Source of the DNA: Cycas panzhihuaensis
Taxonomy: Eukaryota; Cycadophyta
Assembly (NCBI GenBank): GCA_023213395.1
Contig: CM041465.1
Span: forward strand, 89,907,741 to 89,971,740
Length of the DNA: 64,000 bases
Reading direction: 5' to 3'
Both the position numbers and the translations under genes were made by a program. This document shows, one piece after another, positions 45,941 to 56,689 of this stretch. The notes under the pieces were generated by a model. It was not told the DNA's origin. It worked only from the letters and a program-made list of their open reading frames with translations, and ran no database searches. How positions within the stretch are numbered: position 1 is the stretch's first letter; each line of letters begins with the position of its first letter.

Positions 45941-45977
<37 letters not shown>
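45929..45977. repeat. (TG)n microsatellite inside LTR of E
   Basis: A TG/TA repeat of about 24 units, mostly TG. The equivalent place in the other LTR (around 63490-63500) has only a short ATATATATATGTGT, so the tract expanded in this copy after insertion. Confidence 0.9.
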
Positions 45978-45980
<3 letters not shown>

Positions 45981-47051
45981 GCAAAGTGCCCAAAATGTTG
46001 CAAGTAAATCACTTTAATCAAAGTAAATTTCTAACTAAGAAACAACTTCAAATCTCCTCAATACAAGCAAGACAAGACAAAGGACATGGATGGTTAGCCT
46101 TAGAATGGCTAACCCTCTAATGTACACACCTCCATGCTACCCCCAAGTGCATGAACAACAAATCGGGACAGCCTAAGTAGTATCTAACAATGGGAGAAAT
46201 AAGTAGCTTAAGGTTTGTAAATACTACCAGCATTGTAAATGTTGTAATGTGCAATGTTTTACAACTTTTGACTAAGCCAACACCCAAAGATGATATGTGA
46301 CATAACTAAGGGCTAGAAACTCTGCCCATATGAGGCACTAAGGCCTGGAACTAATGCAACAAGAGGTTGCATATGCTAATACCAGCGATGGCCTTCTTTT
46401 GAGAGCTCCTTGGTAGCCCAAGAAAGGCATAAGAGAGGAAGAAGAAAAGAGGAGAAGGGGGTTGCCCTTGAGGAGCAAGCCTAGTTGGGTGGGGAACCCA
46501 CATTAGCTCCTTTCTCTCACCCTTTTAGGACCTCTCCTTATAGCCTCCTTAGAGAAACTAGGAGAAAGTAGGAAGGTAGGATGGACAGATAAGGAAAGGT
46601 GGAGGGGATGCCTCATGTATGTGATGGAAAACTATGAAAAGAAAAATATACAAGGAAATCCAATCTCTTTTAGGGGAACTAAAAGGAACAAAATAAAATA
46701 TACATGAAGTGGTACCTGTTGTGGGCTGATTGGTGGTAGGTATGCCTGAGAAAAAGGCAGAAAAGGATAGTTCTATGAGATTACAAGTGGATCCTTGCAA
46801 AGACTATGAAACCTGAAGGAGAACTTAGTAAAACCTTATGATTACGCATGGAGGCGAGACTTGGAGTACATCCTTGCTTGGGGAAGCTTGATCTCAAGCC
46901 TGTTGTCATAGATTTAAGCTGGAGAATATAGATCTCAGGCTAAGACATAGGTATCTCAAATGTTGCAGGGTGCTCCTGCAGAAAATCACCTATGAAAGTA
47001 GAAGAGGAGAGGAGAGTAGATGGAAGAAGAGAGGGAAAATGAAGTCTTTTT

Positions 47052-47063
47052 GGGTTTTATACC
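47052..47063 (-). promoter_or_regulatory. TATA box of the element E LTR
   Basis: On the minus strand GGTATAAAACCC followed by AAAAAG, about 20 bp after a GGGTTAG-like block. The same arrangement (GGTTAGG ... ATAAAACCCAAAAAG) occurs on the plus strand at 52149-52164 in LTR G, so this is a conserved promoter module rather than chance. Confidence 0.6.
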
Positions 47064-47335
47064 TAACCCTAGCTTAATTGGATGATTAGGGTTAGGCTAG
47101 GACTCAGGGTGTGACTAAGCCACATGGCAATTTCGAGAAAAATATGAAATTTACCATGGCAGATTAAAAAATGATTTGTGACAATCACCCTATGACAAAC
47201 TTTCATGCAAAGAAAGTTTACTGTGACTCTTATGACATTTGACAGGATGTGGTGATAGAAAGTAAAACACAAGGAAAAAAGAATGCTGGGAGCCCTAAAA
47301 GAGGGTACCCTAGGCCTAGGAGGGGCTGCCCCCCC

Positions 47336-48284
47336 CTTGTCCAGGTGGTTGGGGATAGTCATAACAAGGAAATGACCTAGACCAGATGGGGCACTAAAGA
47401 GATAAGATTTCCCAAAATGTTGGCGACTGGATAAAAGATGTCAATCACTCTTAGCAAGGCACTAGGAGCTCCATTGTAGCGATGAGGGTGTGAACAGATC
47501 ACACAGGTTAGTTGACGCTTGAGATAATATAGAGGTGCATACGAGGGTTATGGAGTGCCATGGGGATGCATGTCCCGCAGATCGTCATAGGCTAGAATAA
47601 TATCAAGCAGTATGATCAAGCAGCAGATGCAAGATGATCACTCGAATATATCAATCAGTCATGCAGTAAAAATGGATGCTTCGATTTACTTTTCTGAAGA
47701 AGTGACAAAGGCAAAGGATAGAAGCATACATGTGCTTACCTGATTCGAGTTGCCAAAAACCCATTCCCGATAGCCAGGAAACACTACCCCCTTGGCAGTA
47801 GAGCCTCACAGATCGAAGGTGTAATGCGATAGTGAATGTTAGCAACACAATGTTAGTAGCATCTATATATACAAACAAACATAACAATGGTACGAGTCAA
47901 AGACGAAGGCGAGTGTTGTGGCGGAACACGTGGGTGTAGACACAGGGGCAAGATAACATAGGGGTTACCTATGTGTCGCCATAATTAACAAGCAATGATA
48001 GTGGATGAGGGGGATGCCCCCATCGTAAGAGTACAATAGAAGGGTGGTGATGACCACATATTTGATCAAACAGATGTCATAAATGAGGTGCTATGTACAA
48101 AAATTAGTCAAAATAGTGAGAGTTGTGTGCTAAGAAAAGGTGCTCAGAGTAGAGTAAGGAAACAAACCTGGTGGTCACCATAGTTTAACCTCATTAGCAG
48201 CCAACTTTTGAAGGTGTAAATGGATCACGGTGTGAAGGATATGATGACCCGAGACTTAGGTGCCTAGGCGACCAGACAAGCCTC
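47336..48284 (-). other. Region between aRNase H and 3' LTR of E
   Basis: About 950 bp with no recognisable domain. It likely holds the tail of the RNase H gene and the polypurine tract. Confidence 0.4.
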
Positions 48285-48857
48285 TCAAGGTGGGTTGCTA
48301 AGGAGAGGAAGGCGATGCTCAAGGACGAGATGAACCAAGTTGTCCACCTCAGCGTTGAGAGCCTGAGGAATGTGATGGATGTCAATGGATGGAAAGCAAA
48401 CCAACAAGGACCTGGCGGTCAAGGTGAGGACTCTCAGGCATAGGCATCGCACCTGGTAGACCTGGGCTAGATGGGACACCACAACCTGAGAGTTGCAGAA
48501 GAGAATGATGGGTCCACGATGGAAGCAGAGCACATTGGTAAGGGCCTCAATAACAACTATGTACTTAGCTTCGTTATTGGTGGCCTCGAGAAGGAAGATC
48601 TCATAATGCATGAAGTCATGTCTGAAAGGGTCACGGAGAATCCATGCGACAGCTGAAGGTCCTAGGTTACTGCGGCTTCTACCATCGGTGAAAATGAGTA
48701 ATGCCATGACAAAAAGAATGGAGGTCTCAGTAGAGAAAGTGCCAACAAAGTTGATAGATGAAGAGGACTTAACGATGTGAAATAGCCATGGGAGATCTCG
48801 AGCGGCTATCAATAAAGGCCATGAAAGGTAGGAGGACCTAGGAATAAGACTATCCAA
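48285..48857 (-). CDS. Additional archaeal/plant-type RNase H of element E
   Basis: A 190-codon open frame. From about residue 57 it carries the RNase HI fold seen as an extra domain in Tat retrotransposons: FTDGRSRSNLGPSAVAWIL (first Asp), LLEATNNEAKYIVVIEAL (Glu), ILFCNSQVVVSHLAQVYQV (position of the third acid, Asp changed to Asn), and HHIPQALNAEVDNLVHL (last Asp). The residues before the domain look like unconserved linker or translated upstream sequence. Here it lies about 6.4 kb downstream of integrase, instead of between the gypsy RNase H and integrase where this extra domain is commonly found. The missing third acid and the unclear start suggest it is no longer active. Confidence 0.78.
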   Translation of the reverse strand: MDSLIPRSSYLSWPLLIAARDLPWLFHIVKSSSSINFVGTFSTETSILFVMALLIFTDGRSRSNLGPSAVAWILRDPFRHDFMHYEIFLLEATNNEAKYIVVIEALTNVLCFHRGPIILFCNSQVVVSHLAQVYQVRCLCLRVLTLTARSLLVCFPSIDIHHIPQALNAEVDNLVHLVLEHRLPLLSNPP

Positions 48858-49264
48858 GGGCGAAGAAAACGATCCAGCGAATGGGAAAGAACCAACAGTG
48901 AAAAGGCCCCTCTAAGGGTGCCAAAGGTCACTTAAGGAAGCGAAGCGTAATCCCAAATGGGGGGACACTTCCTTTGGGAGCCCCAGAGGCGTAAACGGGT
49001 AGCAAAAATGGGTTCAGGATGGCGAAACGAGCCCAATAAGTATAAACTCGAGTATATATGGAGGTGGCATGCAAAACGAGACAGGAGGGGTCTCAAAAGC
49101 CAAAAAAGGGGGGTGCCATAAATGCACCAAGAGGGTAAGGAGAAAGGAGAGCCACAGAGGTAAAATAGAAGATAGACCTAGAAGGCAAAGGTGACCAGGC
49201 AAGAGGGACGGTCCCAAGGGCTGTCATAGTGAGAGAAACAGAAGAGGTACATGTCAGGGCCCCC

Positions 49265-49282
49265 ACCTATATAAGGAAAACT
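49265..49282. promoter_or_regulatory. Possible bidirectional TATA element
   Basis: CACCTATATAAGGAAAAC gives TATATAAG on the plus strand and TTATATAGG on the minus. It lies between the minus-strand RNase H frame and the plus-strand mobile-domain frame, so it could serve either. Inference from sequence only. Confidence 0.35.
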
Positions 49283-49745
49283 CGATGAAAATGGGATTCA
49301 TTTTCATGGGCTCATGATCTATTTAGAGCCCTTTTCCTTATGTAGCTAAGCATCATTTGACTTTAGAGGCATACAGAGATAGATCAGACTATTGGATCAG
49401 GATGCAGGGATAGCCAGCAGGACCAAGGAGGTAAGATGATGGTAGCAAGGCCCGATCCAGTGAGTGGATCATCCTTTTCCAAACCCATCTTGTTGTTTAA
49501 ATTTAGTGGCTTTTTAATGCTCTCTAGAATAGTTTTAAGTCTCTTATGGGTAAATTAAGATCTCATGGAGCCTGAATTGGGCCTATCGAGAGGGGGGGCT
49601 GGGGCATTAGGTAGTCGTGGTCCCGGTGGGCCTGAGCATGGCCCACCTCGGAAAAAAAAAATTGGATTTTTGGGTGGAAAACCCCCCCTACTATGGGGGT
49701 GTCACTAGCCCTGTGGCAAAGATCACAGTGTCGTGAACTTTACCA
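49283..49745. other. Intergenic stretch of E between divergent frames
   Basis: No domain. G- and C-runs at 49590-49600 and 49680-49700. Confidence 0.4.
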
Positions 49746-49750
49746 TGGGA

Positions 49751-49779
49751 CCACTGAGTTTGCGTTGAAAACTCAGTGG
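49751..49779. repeat. Inverted repeat 1
   Basis: CCACTGAGTTT and AAACTCAGTGG, 11-bp perfect arms separated by 7 bases. Confidence 0.85.
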
Positions 49780-49789
49780 GGCCCCATTC

Positions 49790-49815
49790 TAAACTCTGCA
49801 ATATCGCAGAGTTTA
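49790..49815. repeat. Inverted repeat 2
   Basis: TAAACTCTGC and GCAGAGTTTA, 10-bp perfect arms around AATATC, ten bases after inverted repeat 1. Confidence 0.85.
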
Positions 49816-49948
49816 GCACGATGCGAAGGAAAATTAACTGAAAAAATAAGGGATGGCCTGAAGGAGTGCCAAAACTCAACTGGGGAGGAATGAGGGGTAG
49901 TCTTGAAGGCAAGCAGGTAGGTTTAAAAGAATTCTAACCAGTTTTGGG

Positions 49949-51240
49949 GTGTTTGTAGATGGTTATCATGGTAGATAACCACGAGAACATTGAGGTGGCA
50001 ATGCTTAGTTTCCTAGAGATTATGTCTCATGGGGACAAGCAAGTATTGGGGAGATGTGGCCTACTGAAGGCCATCCAGACACCATAGTATGCATCGGATC
50101 AGTGCCTCCGAGTGGACATAGTATTATACTGGGATTGTCGGTGGTATGTGTTCCACCTCCTACAAGTGGAAAATGTCACAGTCACACCAAAAGACATCTA
50201 GAGGATCTTGGGGGTACTGGCAGTAGGAGCACCAGTATCGCTAGGGGCCTTACCTAGCAATGGCATGATACACAGGGAGGTAGCCACCTACTTTACAGGT
50301 CAGGACTGGTGGAAGAGGAGAGGCATCCCTGTACAGAGTATGATTATGTCTCAGATTCCTTCAGTGAGGAAGCTAATTACATTGTGTATTCTGTTCTAGA
50401 TATCCTAGAAATAGAATTATAGGGACATACCTAGTAGATAGATGGATATTATGAGGAGATGCAAGGCTAGGAAGAAGCTTGATTAGGCTATACTAATAGT
50501 GGCAAACTTGATCGCCCAGTTAGATGCCATCAGGGTGGCCAAGAGAGTAGGATTATCATATAGCACGCTGCTACAGTGCTAGTTTTTCGATCATTTTAGG
50601 CAGTGGCACTAACAAGAGGACCGCATCCTATCTTAGCATAGGCTCCAATGGTCCACAGGCGGCAGACTCAATTCAAGGGGATTGAGGACTAGGCATACAT
50701 CTGACGCTTGGTGGAGGATACATCACTAGACCTCCTCACCATGGAAGACTACACAGAAGATCCGTATAAAGGGGTGAGATGGGGCAGTGATGACGAGGTA
50801 GGATGAGCTGGAGGAGCCAGAGGTGGCCCTAGAGGAGATGATGATGATGATGGGGGTGATGGGGCAATCCCATCAAGAGCAGTGAGTGTAGAGGCAGGTC
50901 CATCAGGGACCATAGGAGGGGAGGCAGGACCATCAGGAGCTGCAGGAGGAGAGGCAGGTCCTTCAAGGACTGCAAAGAGAGGTAGGGCACCCCGAACGCC
51001 AGTCTGGAGGCTAAGGATAGTGGGGAGAGCCCAAGCAGTGGCAACACCAGTGGAGGAGGGAGGAGATACCCTGATAGTTTAGGCTATCAGTGAGGTGGTA
51101 CCACAGGAGGAGGAGGTACCAGCAGTAGGGGGAGGACCCAAGGAGGAGGTGATCGTCTAAGTCAGGGAGCCGACAATCCTAGCAGATGATATGCTACCAT
51201 TTCCTATTGCCTTTCAATCACTAGACATCTAGTTATTTTA
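49949..51240 (+). pseudogene. Plant mobile domain-like frame, antisense in element E
   Basis: Reading through six or more stops, 50000-50400 gives a GLLKAIQTP-like block, LRVDIVLYWDCRW, VFHLLQVENVTVTPKDI, a stop, RILGVLAVGAPVSLGAL and YFTGQDWWKRRGIPV. This order (L..W......F.L...E.TVT..D..RIL..P..G.PV) is the signature of the N-terminal plant mobile domain (aminotransferase-like PMD), found in MAIN/MAIL proteins and in several plant transposon families. Downstream, 50470-50600 is helical, 50760-51240 is acidic and glycine/proline rich. The frame runs opposite to gag-pol of E. Assignment rests on motif spacing seen by eye, so moderate confidence. Confidence 0.45.
50887..50975 (+). repeat. Tandem 10-residue repeat in the antisense frame
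   Basis: Three copies of a roughly 30-bp unit encoding EAGPSGxxGG (GEAGPSG is shared). The unit is kept in frame, arguing it lay in coding sequence. It is preceded by a GATGAT run at 50837-50852. Confidence 0.8.
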
Positions 51241-51889
51241 TTTTATTTGGTTTGGTTAGTTTGGTATACACATACATGGATATATACTAACTCATGGTGT
51301 GTTAGATTTCACAAGAGCAGTGGATATAGAGAGGTTGGTTGAGGCAATAGTCCAGAAGATGTTCCTTGGGGCCTCCCATCTAGGCAAGAGAGGAGCCACA
51401 GTCAGTAGGGACCCACACAGTAGTATTTGCCCCATTGGTCAGGGCCAGAGACATATAGGTAGTGGAGTCCGTTTCCCAGCTACCGGGAATGGATTTGGGA
51501 CGAGTCGACTCAGGTAAGCTCAAGTATATGTTTCTCACTCCCATCCTCACTTTCGCTTAGTCAAGTTTGCTTAGTGTATTGCTTGATGCATGCTTGCCTA
51601 TCATTTATGTGATCGCATTGCTTTCTTGCCCGATCATGTTGCTTGTGCCTGCCGCACACCACTCAGCCTATGACAACTCACCGTGGGGGCACTCCTCAGT
51701 GAGTCATGCACCCTATATGGCACTCAGCCACCCACAACATCTCCACAGCTCCTCGAGCACCATTGTTGGTCATGTTTCGTCCACGCCAACACCCCTGTCT
51801 CTATCGTGAGTCTCTTTCTAAGTATGATAGGACCACCATTGAGACCTGTTTCTCTCTTCTGGCCACTGTCCCACCGCGGTGAGAATTCC
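51241..51889 (+). other. Tail of antisense frame with possible splice donor
   Basis: A 72-codon open stretch (51299-51517) ends GMDLGRVDS, immediately followed by CAG/GTAAGC at about 51511-51516, a strong 5' splice-site match. The rest is CT-rich without features. See the partner acceptor at 54085. Confidence 0.35.
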
Positions 51890-54072
51890 CACCTACCCTC
51901 AAAGATACCCTTTGTTTGGCTTTAGGCCCTATTTTTGCCCTAATTTTAGCTTGCAGGCCCGCACTACTGTAAACTTAGTGGTACCACGATATTTACTGTG
52001 GTACAGCAAAGAAAGTTCTGCATGGATTGTTTAAAATTATTTTTTTTAAATAGTCACGATAATTCCTATTTTTTTTGTGGAACTGCCACATGGAATCCAT
52101 GCATACTCATCCCTCGTAACCCTAAACGCTTGTTTAGGGTTAGGGGGAATATAAAACCCAAAAAGTAATTCATTTGGGTCTCTTCTCCATTCTTTTTTTT
52201 TGCACTACTCTAGCTCTCTCTCCAGGACGGTCAGAGAATCTACTCTTTGGCTCTATTTCTCCTTCCACAGGGATGCCAATTGCATCTAAGGCCTTGCTCT
52301 AGCAGCTTAGGCCCTCTCTTTGTAGGTCTACATCATGGAGGAAGGAAGACTCACAGCAACTCAATAAAGCAAGCTCCAAAGTTCCAAGATCTCAGTTGTA
52401 CTCCCACATTTGCCTCCTCTTCACCCGAGGCCTAAAAAGCATGTCAAGCACAAGCTTCTTCTCCTAATTTCTGGTAGGAATAAGCTCTTACTTCCTGCTG
52501 CAAGGTACCTATCCAATGTTTCTCTATGATTCATGTTTTTCTCCTCCCTTTTATGAACAGTTTTCAGTTTTTTTTTTGCTCTTGGCTTTGCATTCCATAG
52601 GAGCTTGCCCATTGCTCCCTATTTTATAGTGCTCCCCCTCTCATTTCCTGCAAGTTCACTTCAAGGTGGCTGTGCAAGAGGGTTACACAAAGATGGGTGA
52701 AGGGAGAAAGGTGGGAGCAGTCCCCTTGTTGGCCTTCTCCCCAAGGGTCCCAACCCTTCTCTTCCTTCCTCTTTCACCTCATGCCTCCCTTGGAGCTGGG
52801 CCAGGGATTTTGAGAGCCTATTTCCAGATCTAAAACAGCATTGGTAGCCCCTTGCCACGTTGGTTTTAGGCCTGCACTTGCAGGTTTTGGGCACCACATA
52901 AGCCCTAAAACCCTTCCCGATTGGTCTGTAACCCTTAACTCATCCCAATTTGACGATTTACTGTCCATAGCACTTCGTCTCTTGGGTTTGCTTGTATATC
53001 ATTTTGCTGGTCTCTTTCCTCTCTTGTTTGTTGTCCCATACAGCTAGTACACTTTGTTTTTCCCAACCTCAAGGCTACATGGAGATACATGTGGGTGAGT
53101 TGGCCATTCTGAGGCTAACTTCTTTATTTTGGATACCATTTGGTGGTGTTGCTTGTTTGAGTTTTGCTTAGAGTTTTGGAGTAGTGTGCAACATTTCTTT
53201 GATTTGATTTGCTATCAGTTTTTTGTATTTACATATACATATATTAGGTATATTTGGCACCCCCTCTTCCGGGAGGGAGAAACTCTCGTGTTGTGATTGG
53301 CAGGCTTTACGGTAACGAAAATATGCACAAGGCAAACTTCTTGACAGGTTAGTCTCTTGTTAGTAGTATTTCTTTGTTTCCTTTTGTCATTCTTTATGTT
53401 GCTTTGTTTTTTGCACGTTTAGGAAAGGTAAGGTAGCCCCTTGACCGCTTTCAGCAACCGTCGCCTTCTAGTCTCTCACCTATGTGACAAGTTCGAGCAG
53501 GAGAGTGCGCAAAGAATTGAAGGCCACAACACTCCAACCGCACTACATTTCCACGTATTCTTCTTCTTTTTTGTCCTTTCCTGCACTGTTTTCTTTTACG
53601 CATATGTTTGCATACTAAAACACATAGGAAACGAAAAAGGGAAAAAGAACTCATCCTTGCATTTGTGCGTCTCTTTTATTTATAGTTATTTATATTATGT
53701 GTAGGTAGTTTTTTTTTTATGTGAGTCATTCGTTCCTCACCTCCCCACCTAGCCCACACGTAGGATACTGTACTATACACATTTTCTTACACGTCGCCTT
53801 CTTCCTCTCTTGAGAAGGTGTGACTCTTTAGGGTCCCTCTTCCTCTTCCCGGCCATCCAAGGGGTAGGAGGGCCTCTTCTTTTGGGACAACCCAAGGCCT
53901 CGTCTTGCGTCCTTCTCCAAAGATTGCCCAAAGGCAATTGGCCGCCATTTGCATGTCCTGAATCTACGCTCCGGTGCACGGACGCCCTGCGTGGTGTTTT
54001 TCTTGCCATTAGATCCCACTCATAGCCTGACTACATTTTAGTTAGCCACATCTTACTAAACGTAGGAGACCA
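51890..54072 (+). repeat. Gypsy-type LTR G, opposite orientation, related to LTR of E
   Basis: Shares with the LTR of E, in the opposite orientation: a promoter module (GGTTAGG, ATATAAAACCCAAAAAG at 52149-52164), the block CCGGCCATCCAAGG (53849-53863) and a terminal part GTGCACGGACGCC...GTGGTG. It is followed by GGAGACCACCCTGTAGATG, resembling the primer site of E. The left edge is not defined. It may be a separate, related element that inserted into E or a remnant left by it. Confidence 0.5.
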
Positions 54073-54082
54073 CCCTGTAGAT
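54062..54082 (+). promoter_or_regulatory. Possible primer-binding site after LTR G
   Basis: TAGGAGACCACCCTGTAGATG compares with TGGTGACCATCTGGGA following the 5' LTR of E, both variants of the TGGCGACnnnnCTGGGGA type. Confidence 0.35.
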
Positions 54083-54085
54083 GCG

Positions 54086-54640
54086 TTTCAGAGTCCCAGG
54101 AGCACGAGGCCCAAGTGGGATGGCTGCAAGGCAAGCTGGACATGACTAGAGCAGAGAGGGATGCTCTACGAGGCCGAGTCCAGGCACTGGAGGCTCAAGG
54201 AGGATCAGGTGGCGATGCGAAGAGTCGTATCAGGGTAGCAGTATTAGAGGAGCAGCTTCGAGGGATGTAGGAGATGTTCTGAAGGATAGAGGAGAGGCTC
54301 CAGGCAGTAGAGGGTAAGAGGGATCCTATCCAGGTACGATACAATTAGCCAGTGAATCAGGTGACATTGAGGTCATCACGGAGTAGGACACTCACCCACA
54401 TGATGGCAACGACCTCAAGGAGGCCTCGGGATGAAGGGAGTGAGGCGGGGAGCTCACAGAGGCATAAGAGGAGTCTGGGAGGTATGTGGTCCCCATGAGA
54501 GGGATCACATAGACTAACGGATGATACACCAGGAGCAAGAGAGCATTAGAGAGTAGGAGATACCAGTTTTGATTTTGGAAAGTACCAAACCTCTAGGGAG
54601 TCACCATATGTTGCCACATGATTATGCTCCTCCCTGTAAG
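54086..54640 (+). pseudogene. Coiled-coil coding remnant after LTR G
   Basis: A plus-strand trace: EHEAQVGWLQGKLDMTRAERDALRGRVQALEAQGG, followed by RIRVAVLEEQLRGM, a stop, and EERLQAVEGKRDPIQ. The heptad-like spacing of Leu/Val with Glu/Arg indicates a coiled coil. It then continues into a Ser/Arg-rich segment. It may be the C-terminal part of the antisense mobile-domain frame, because the frame before GTAAGC (51512) can be joined to AG/TCCCAGG at 54087. Otherwise it belongs to LTR G's element. No name can be given. Confidence 0.4.
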
Positions 54641-55264
54641 GATTTTGGCTTCCTGTGGATGATGTACCATACCATTTGTATAATATGACACTTTATGATT
54701 TTATGTATATAGATGGGGCCATTGGCACCCCATTTGATATATGATGATGTGTGTGATAACACATGATGATAGATTATGTTGCATTTGCTTTTATATATAT
54801 GTTTGTGTGTATATGCATGAGGGTGCACGGATGTACGAGGAGTTATAGATCATGATGTTTTATGTTGATTATTATATGGTTTGTATTTGAGGTTTGTTTA
54901 GGTTGTGCATGCTTCCTTTCATACAAGGCCATATTCCTAGCAGGTGACATATGTGAGGCTAGGAGATAGGGTGGCACGCATGTGCCTGTAGGAGCATAGC
55001 GGAATATGCAAAGGAAGCACCGATGAGATAGAAAGTAATGATACTCAAGCACACCATCCTAGTTAGGGAATGTTTCTAAGCTCAGGAGTGACAGGGACAA
55101 CACACCCAATTAGGAGGATAGGGCCCTGAGAGAAAGGGGGACAAGGGGTTCTACGGGAGGAACCCAAAATAAGCAAGAAGGCCACCCCAAGCAGCCATTC
55201 CACCTATGACTAGGAGGAATGGGGACACGCCTAGGGTGGTAATTTAGGTTCATTTCAGAGCACA
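54641..55264. other. Spacer between integrase and antisense remnant
   Basis: No domain on either strand; contains TATA/TG-rich runs such as TATATATATGTTTGTGTG near 54790. Confidence 0.4.
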
Positions 55265-56680
55265 AGGAGAGGAGTGAAATACTCATGCATAAAATTTCTT
55301 CGAGAATTTCCCATTGATGGCCTTCTCAAATTTGAGACCTTCCAAGGTTGCTACCCTATATGCATCGTTACCGAGGTTCTCAAGAATGACGAAGGGGCCA
55401 ACCCATTTAGGTTTGAACTTGGTCAAGCAGTCATGGAGATACTCCAGTTAGAGGATGTGGTCCCCAGGATGTAAAGGGCGGGAACGAAGGTGTTTTTCAT
55501 ATGTCCTTCATGTCCTGGCCTTAGAAGCAAGGTTTTCTTAGTAGGTGGTCAAGTGTTTCTCATCTAAGGCCTCAAGGTCTAAGAGGCAAGCCTAGCAAAT
55601 AGACTCCTCATCGACAAGACCTCAAAGAGAGACTTGTAAGGAGGGAATCTCCACTTCCAATGGGAGAACTATCTCTGTTCTGTAGACTAGGGAGAAAGGG
55701 ATCATTCCCGTAGCTATACAGATAGATGTGCAAAATGCCCATAGAGCAGAAGGGAGCTGAAGATGCTAATCTTTTTTAGATTGGGCTACGGTTTTCTTTA
55801 AAATGTTTATAAGGGTTTTGTTGAATGATTGGACTTGGCCATTAGCTTGGGGGTAATAGGGAGAGGAGGTTTTTTGAGAAATGTTGAATTTCTTATAGAG
55901 TTCATCCATCTCCTTATTATAGAAAGGAGTCCCATTGTCCATGATCAAGACATTAGGAACTCTAAAATGGAAGATAATATGCTAGTAGACGAAGGCAGCT
56001 ATCATCTTACCAGGAGTAGTGGTCAAAGGAATTGCTTCTACCCATTTAGTGAAGTACTCTATAGTAGTCAAGATATACTTGTGTTGCAATGAAGAGGACA
56101 GGGTTATGGCTCTAATAAGGTCCAACCCCCATTGGGAGAAGGGCCATAGAGATATGATAGAATGGAGGGCCTTGGAAGGTAAGTGAGTGATGTTGGCATG
56201 CTCGTAGCATCACCGACATCTCAAGGCATAGGCATAGACATCCTTAAAGAGGGACAACCAGTAATACCCCATACAGAGGATCCTTTGGGCCATAGATTGG
56301 CCTCTAAAGTGACCCCCACAAATGTCGTTGCGACATTCATGGAGTATTTAGTTTGTTTCATCGGGGTTGATGCAGTGAAGAAGACTCCCATCGAAGGATC
56401 TCTTGTACAATACTTCGCCCATAAGGAAATACTACCTAGTAGTAGCCCAAATACGAGATCTAACTTTGTTGCTAGCTTCGGGGTGATACTGCTACTGGGT
56501 GAGGTATTATACAACATCTCCATACCACTCATTATCAATGAGTGGATGAGGAGGAGAGTCTTGAATGGCCAAGATAAGCTCATCAGGGAGAGAATCATCA
56601 ATGGGAACGTTAAAAGGGTTCAGGATGGGGGTGTCAGTGAGTTGCTTAACCACCACCATCCCCTTCTTTAACTTCTTGTA
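55265..56680 (-). pseudogene. Element E pol: integrase
   Basis: Gypsy integrase in three parts. The zinc-binding N-terminus appears as LHECRNDICGGHFRGQS, then YYWLSLFKDVYAY and CYEH (the HHCC module, second Cys pair damaged). The core reads FSQWGLDLIR, HKYILTTIEYFTKWVEAIPL, IMDNGTPFYNKEMDELYKKF (second Asp intact) and SPYYPQANGQVQSFNKTL, where the third catalytic residue, normally Glu, is Gln. The C-terminal part around 55290-55420 has FKPKWVGPFVI and KAINGKF. Interrupted by several stops and frame changes. Confidence 0.9.
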
Positions 56681-56689
56681 AATGATTTA

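Larger units (their letters stand above)
44620..47335 (-). repeat. 3' LTR of element E (outer limit tentative)
   Basis: The segment 44620-46510 matches 62191-64000 nearly base by base: CTATGGGATGGTAACTA, GCATCCATG, GGCGCACAACTTCCCTC and CCTCACTCTCTTTTCACTTT are shared. The LTR must extend further right than the window lets one confirm. A TATA box at 47052-47063 and a G7 purine tract on the minus strand at 47328-47340 suggest an edge near 47335, giving about 2.7 kb. Small reading frames inside are chance. Confidence 0.75.

Noticed and set aside
44741-46800. Several frames of 60-112 codons on both strands
   Set aside because: All lie in the LTR of E; most are not preserved in the second LTR copy.
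46558-47362. Apparent proline-rich proteins on the minus strand
   Set aside because: They overlap the LTR promoter and the purine tract; not conserved as a frame.
49751-49815. Rho-independent terminator pair
   Set aside because: Nothing else in the window is bacterial and no T-run follows the stems.
52247-54025. Multiple frames of 60-87 codons
   Set aside because: Inside LTR G, no domain and overlapping frames on both strands.
56183-56671. Plus-strand 162-codon frame
   Set aside because: It is antisense to the integrase zinc-binding region, which has clear family motifs.
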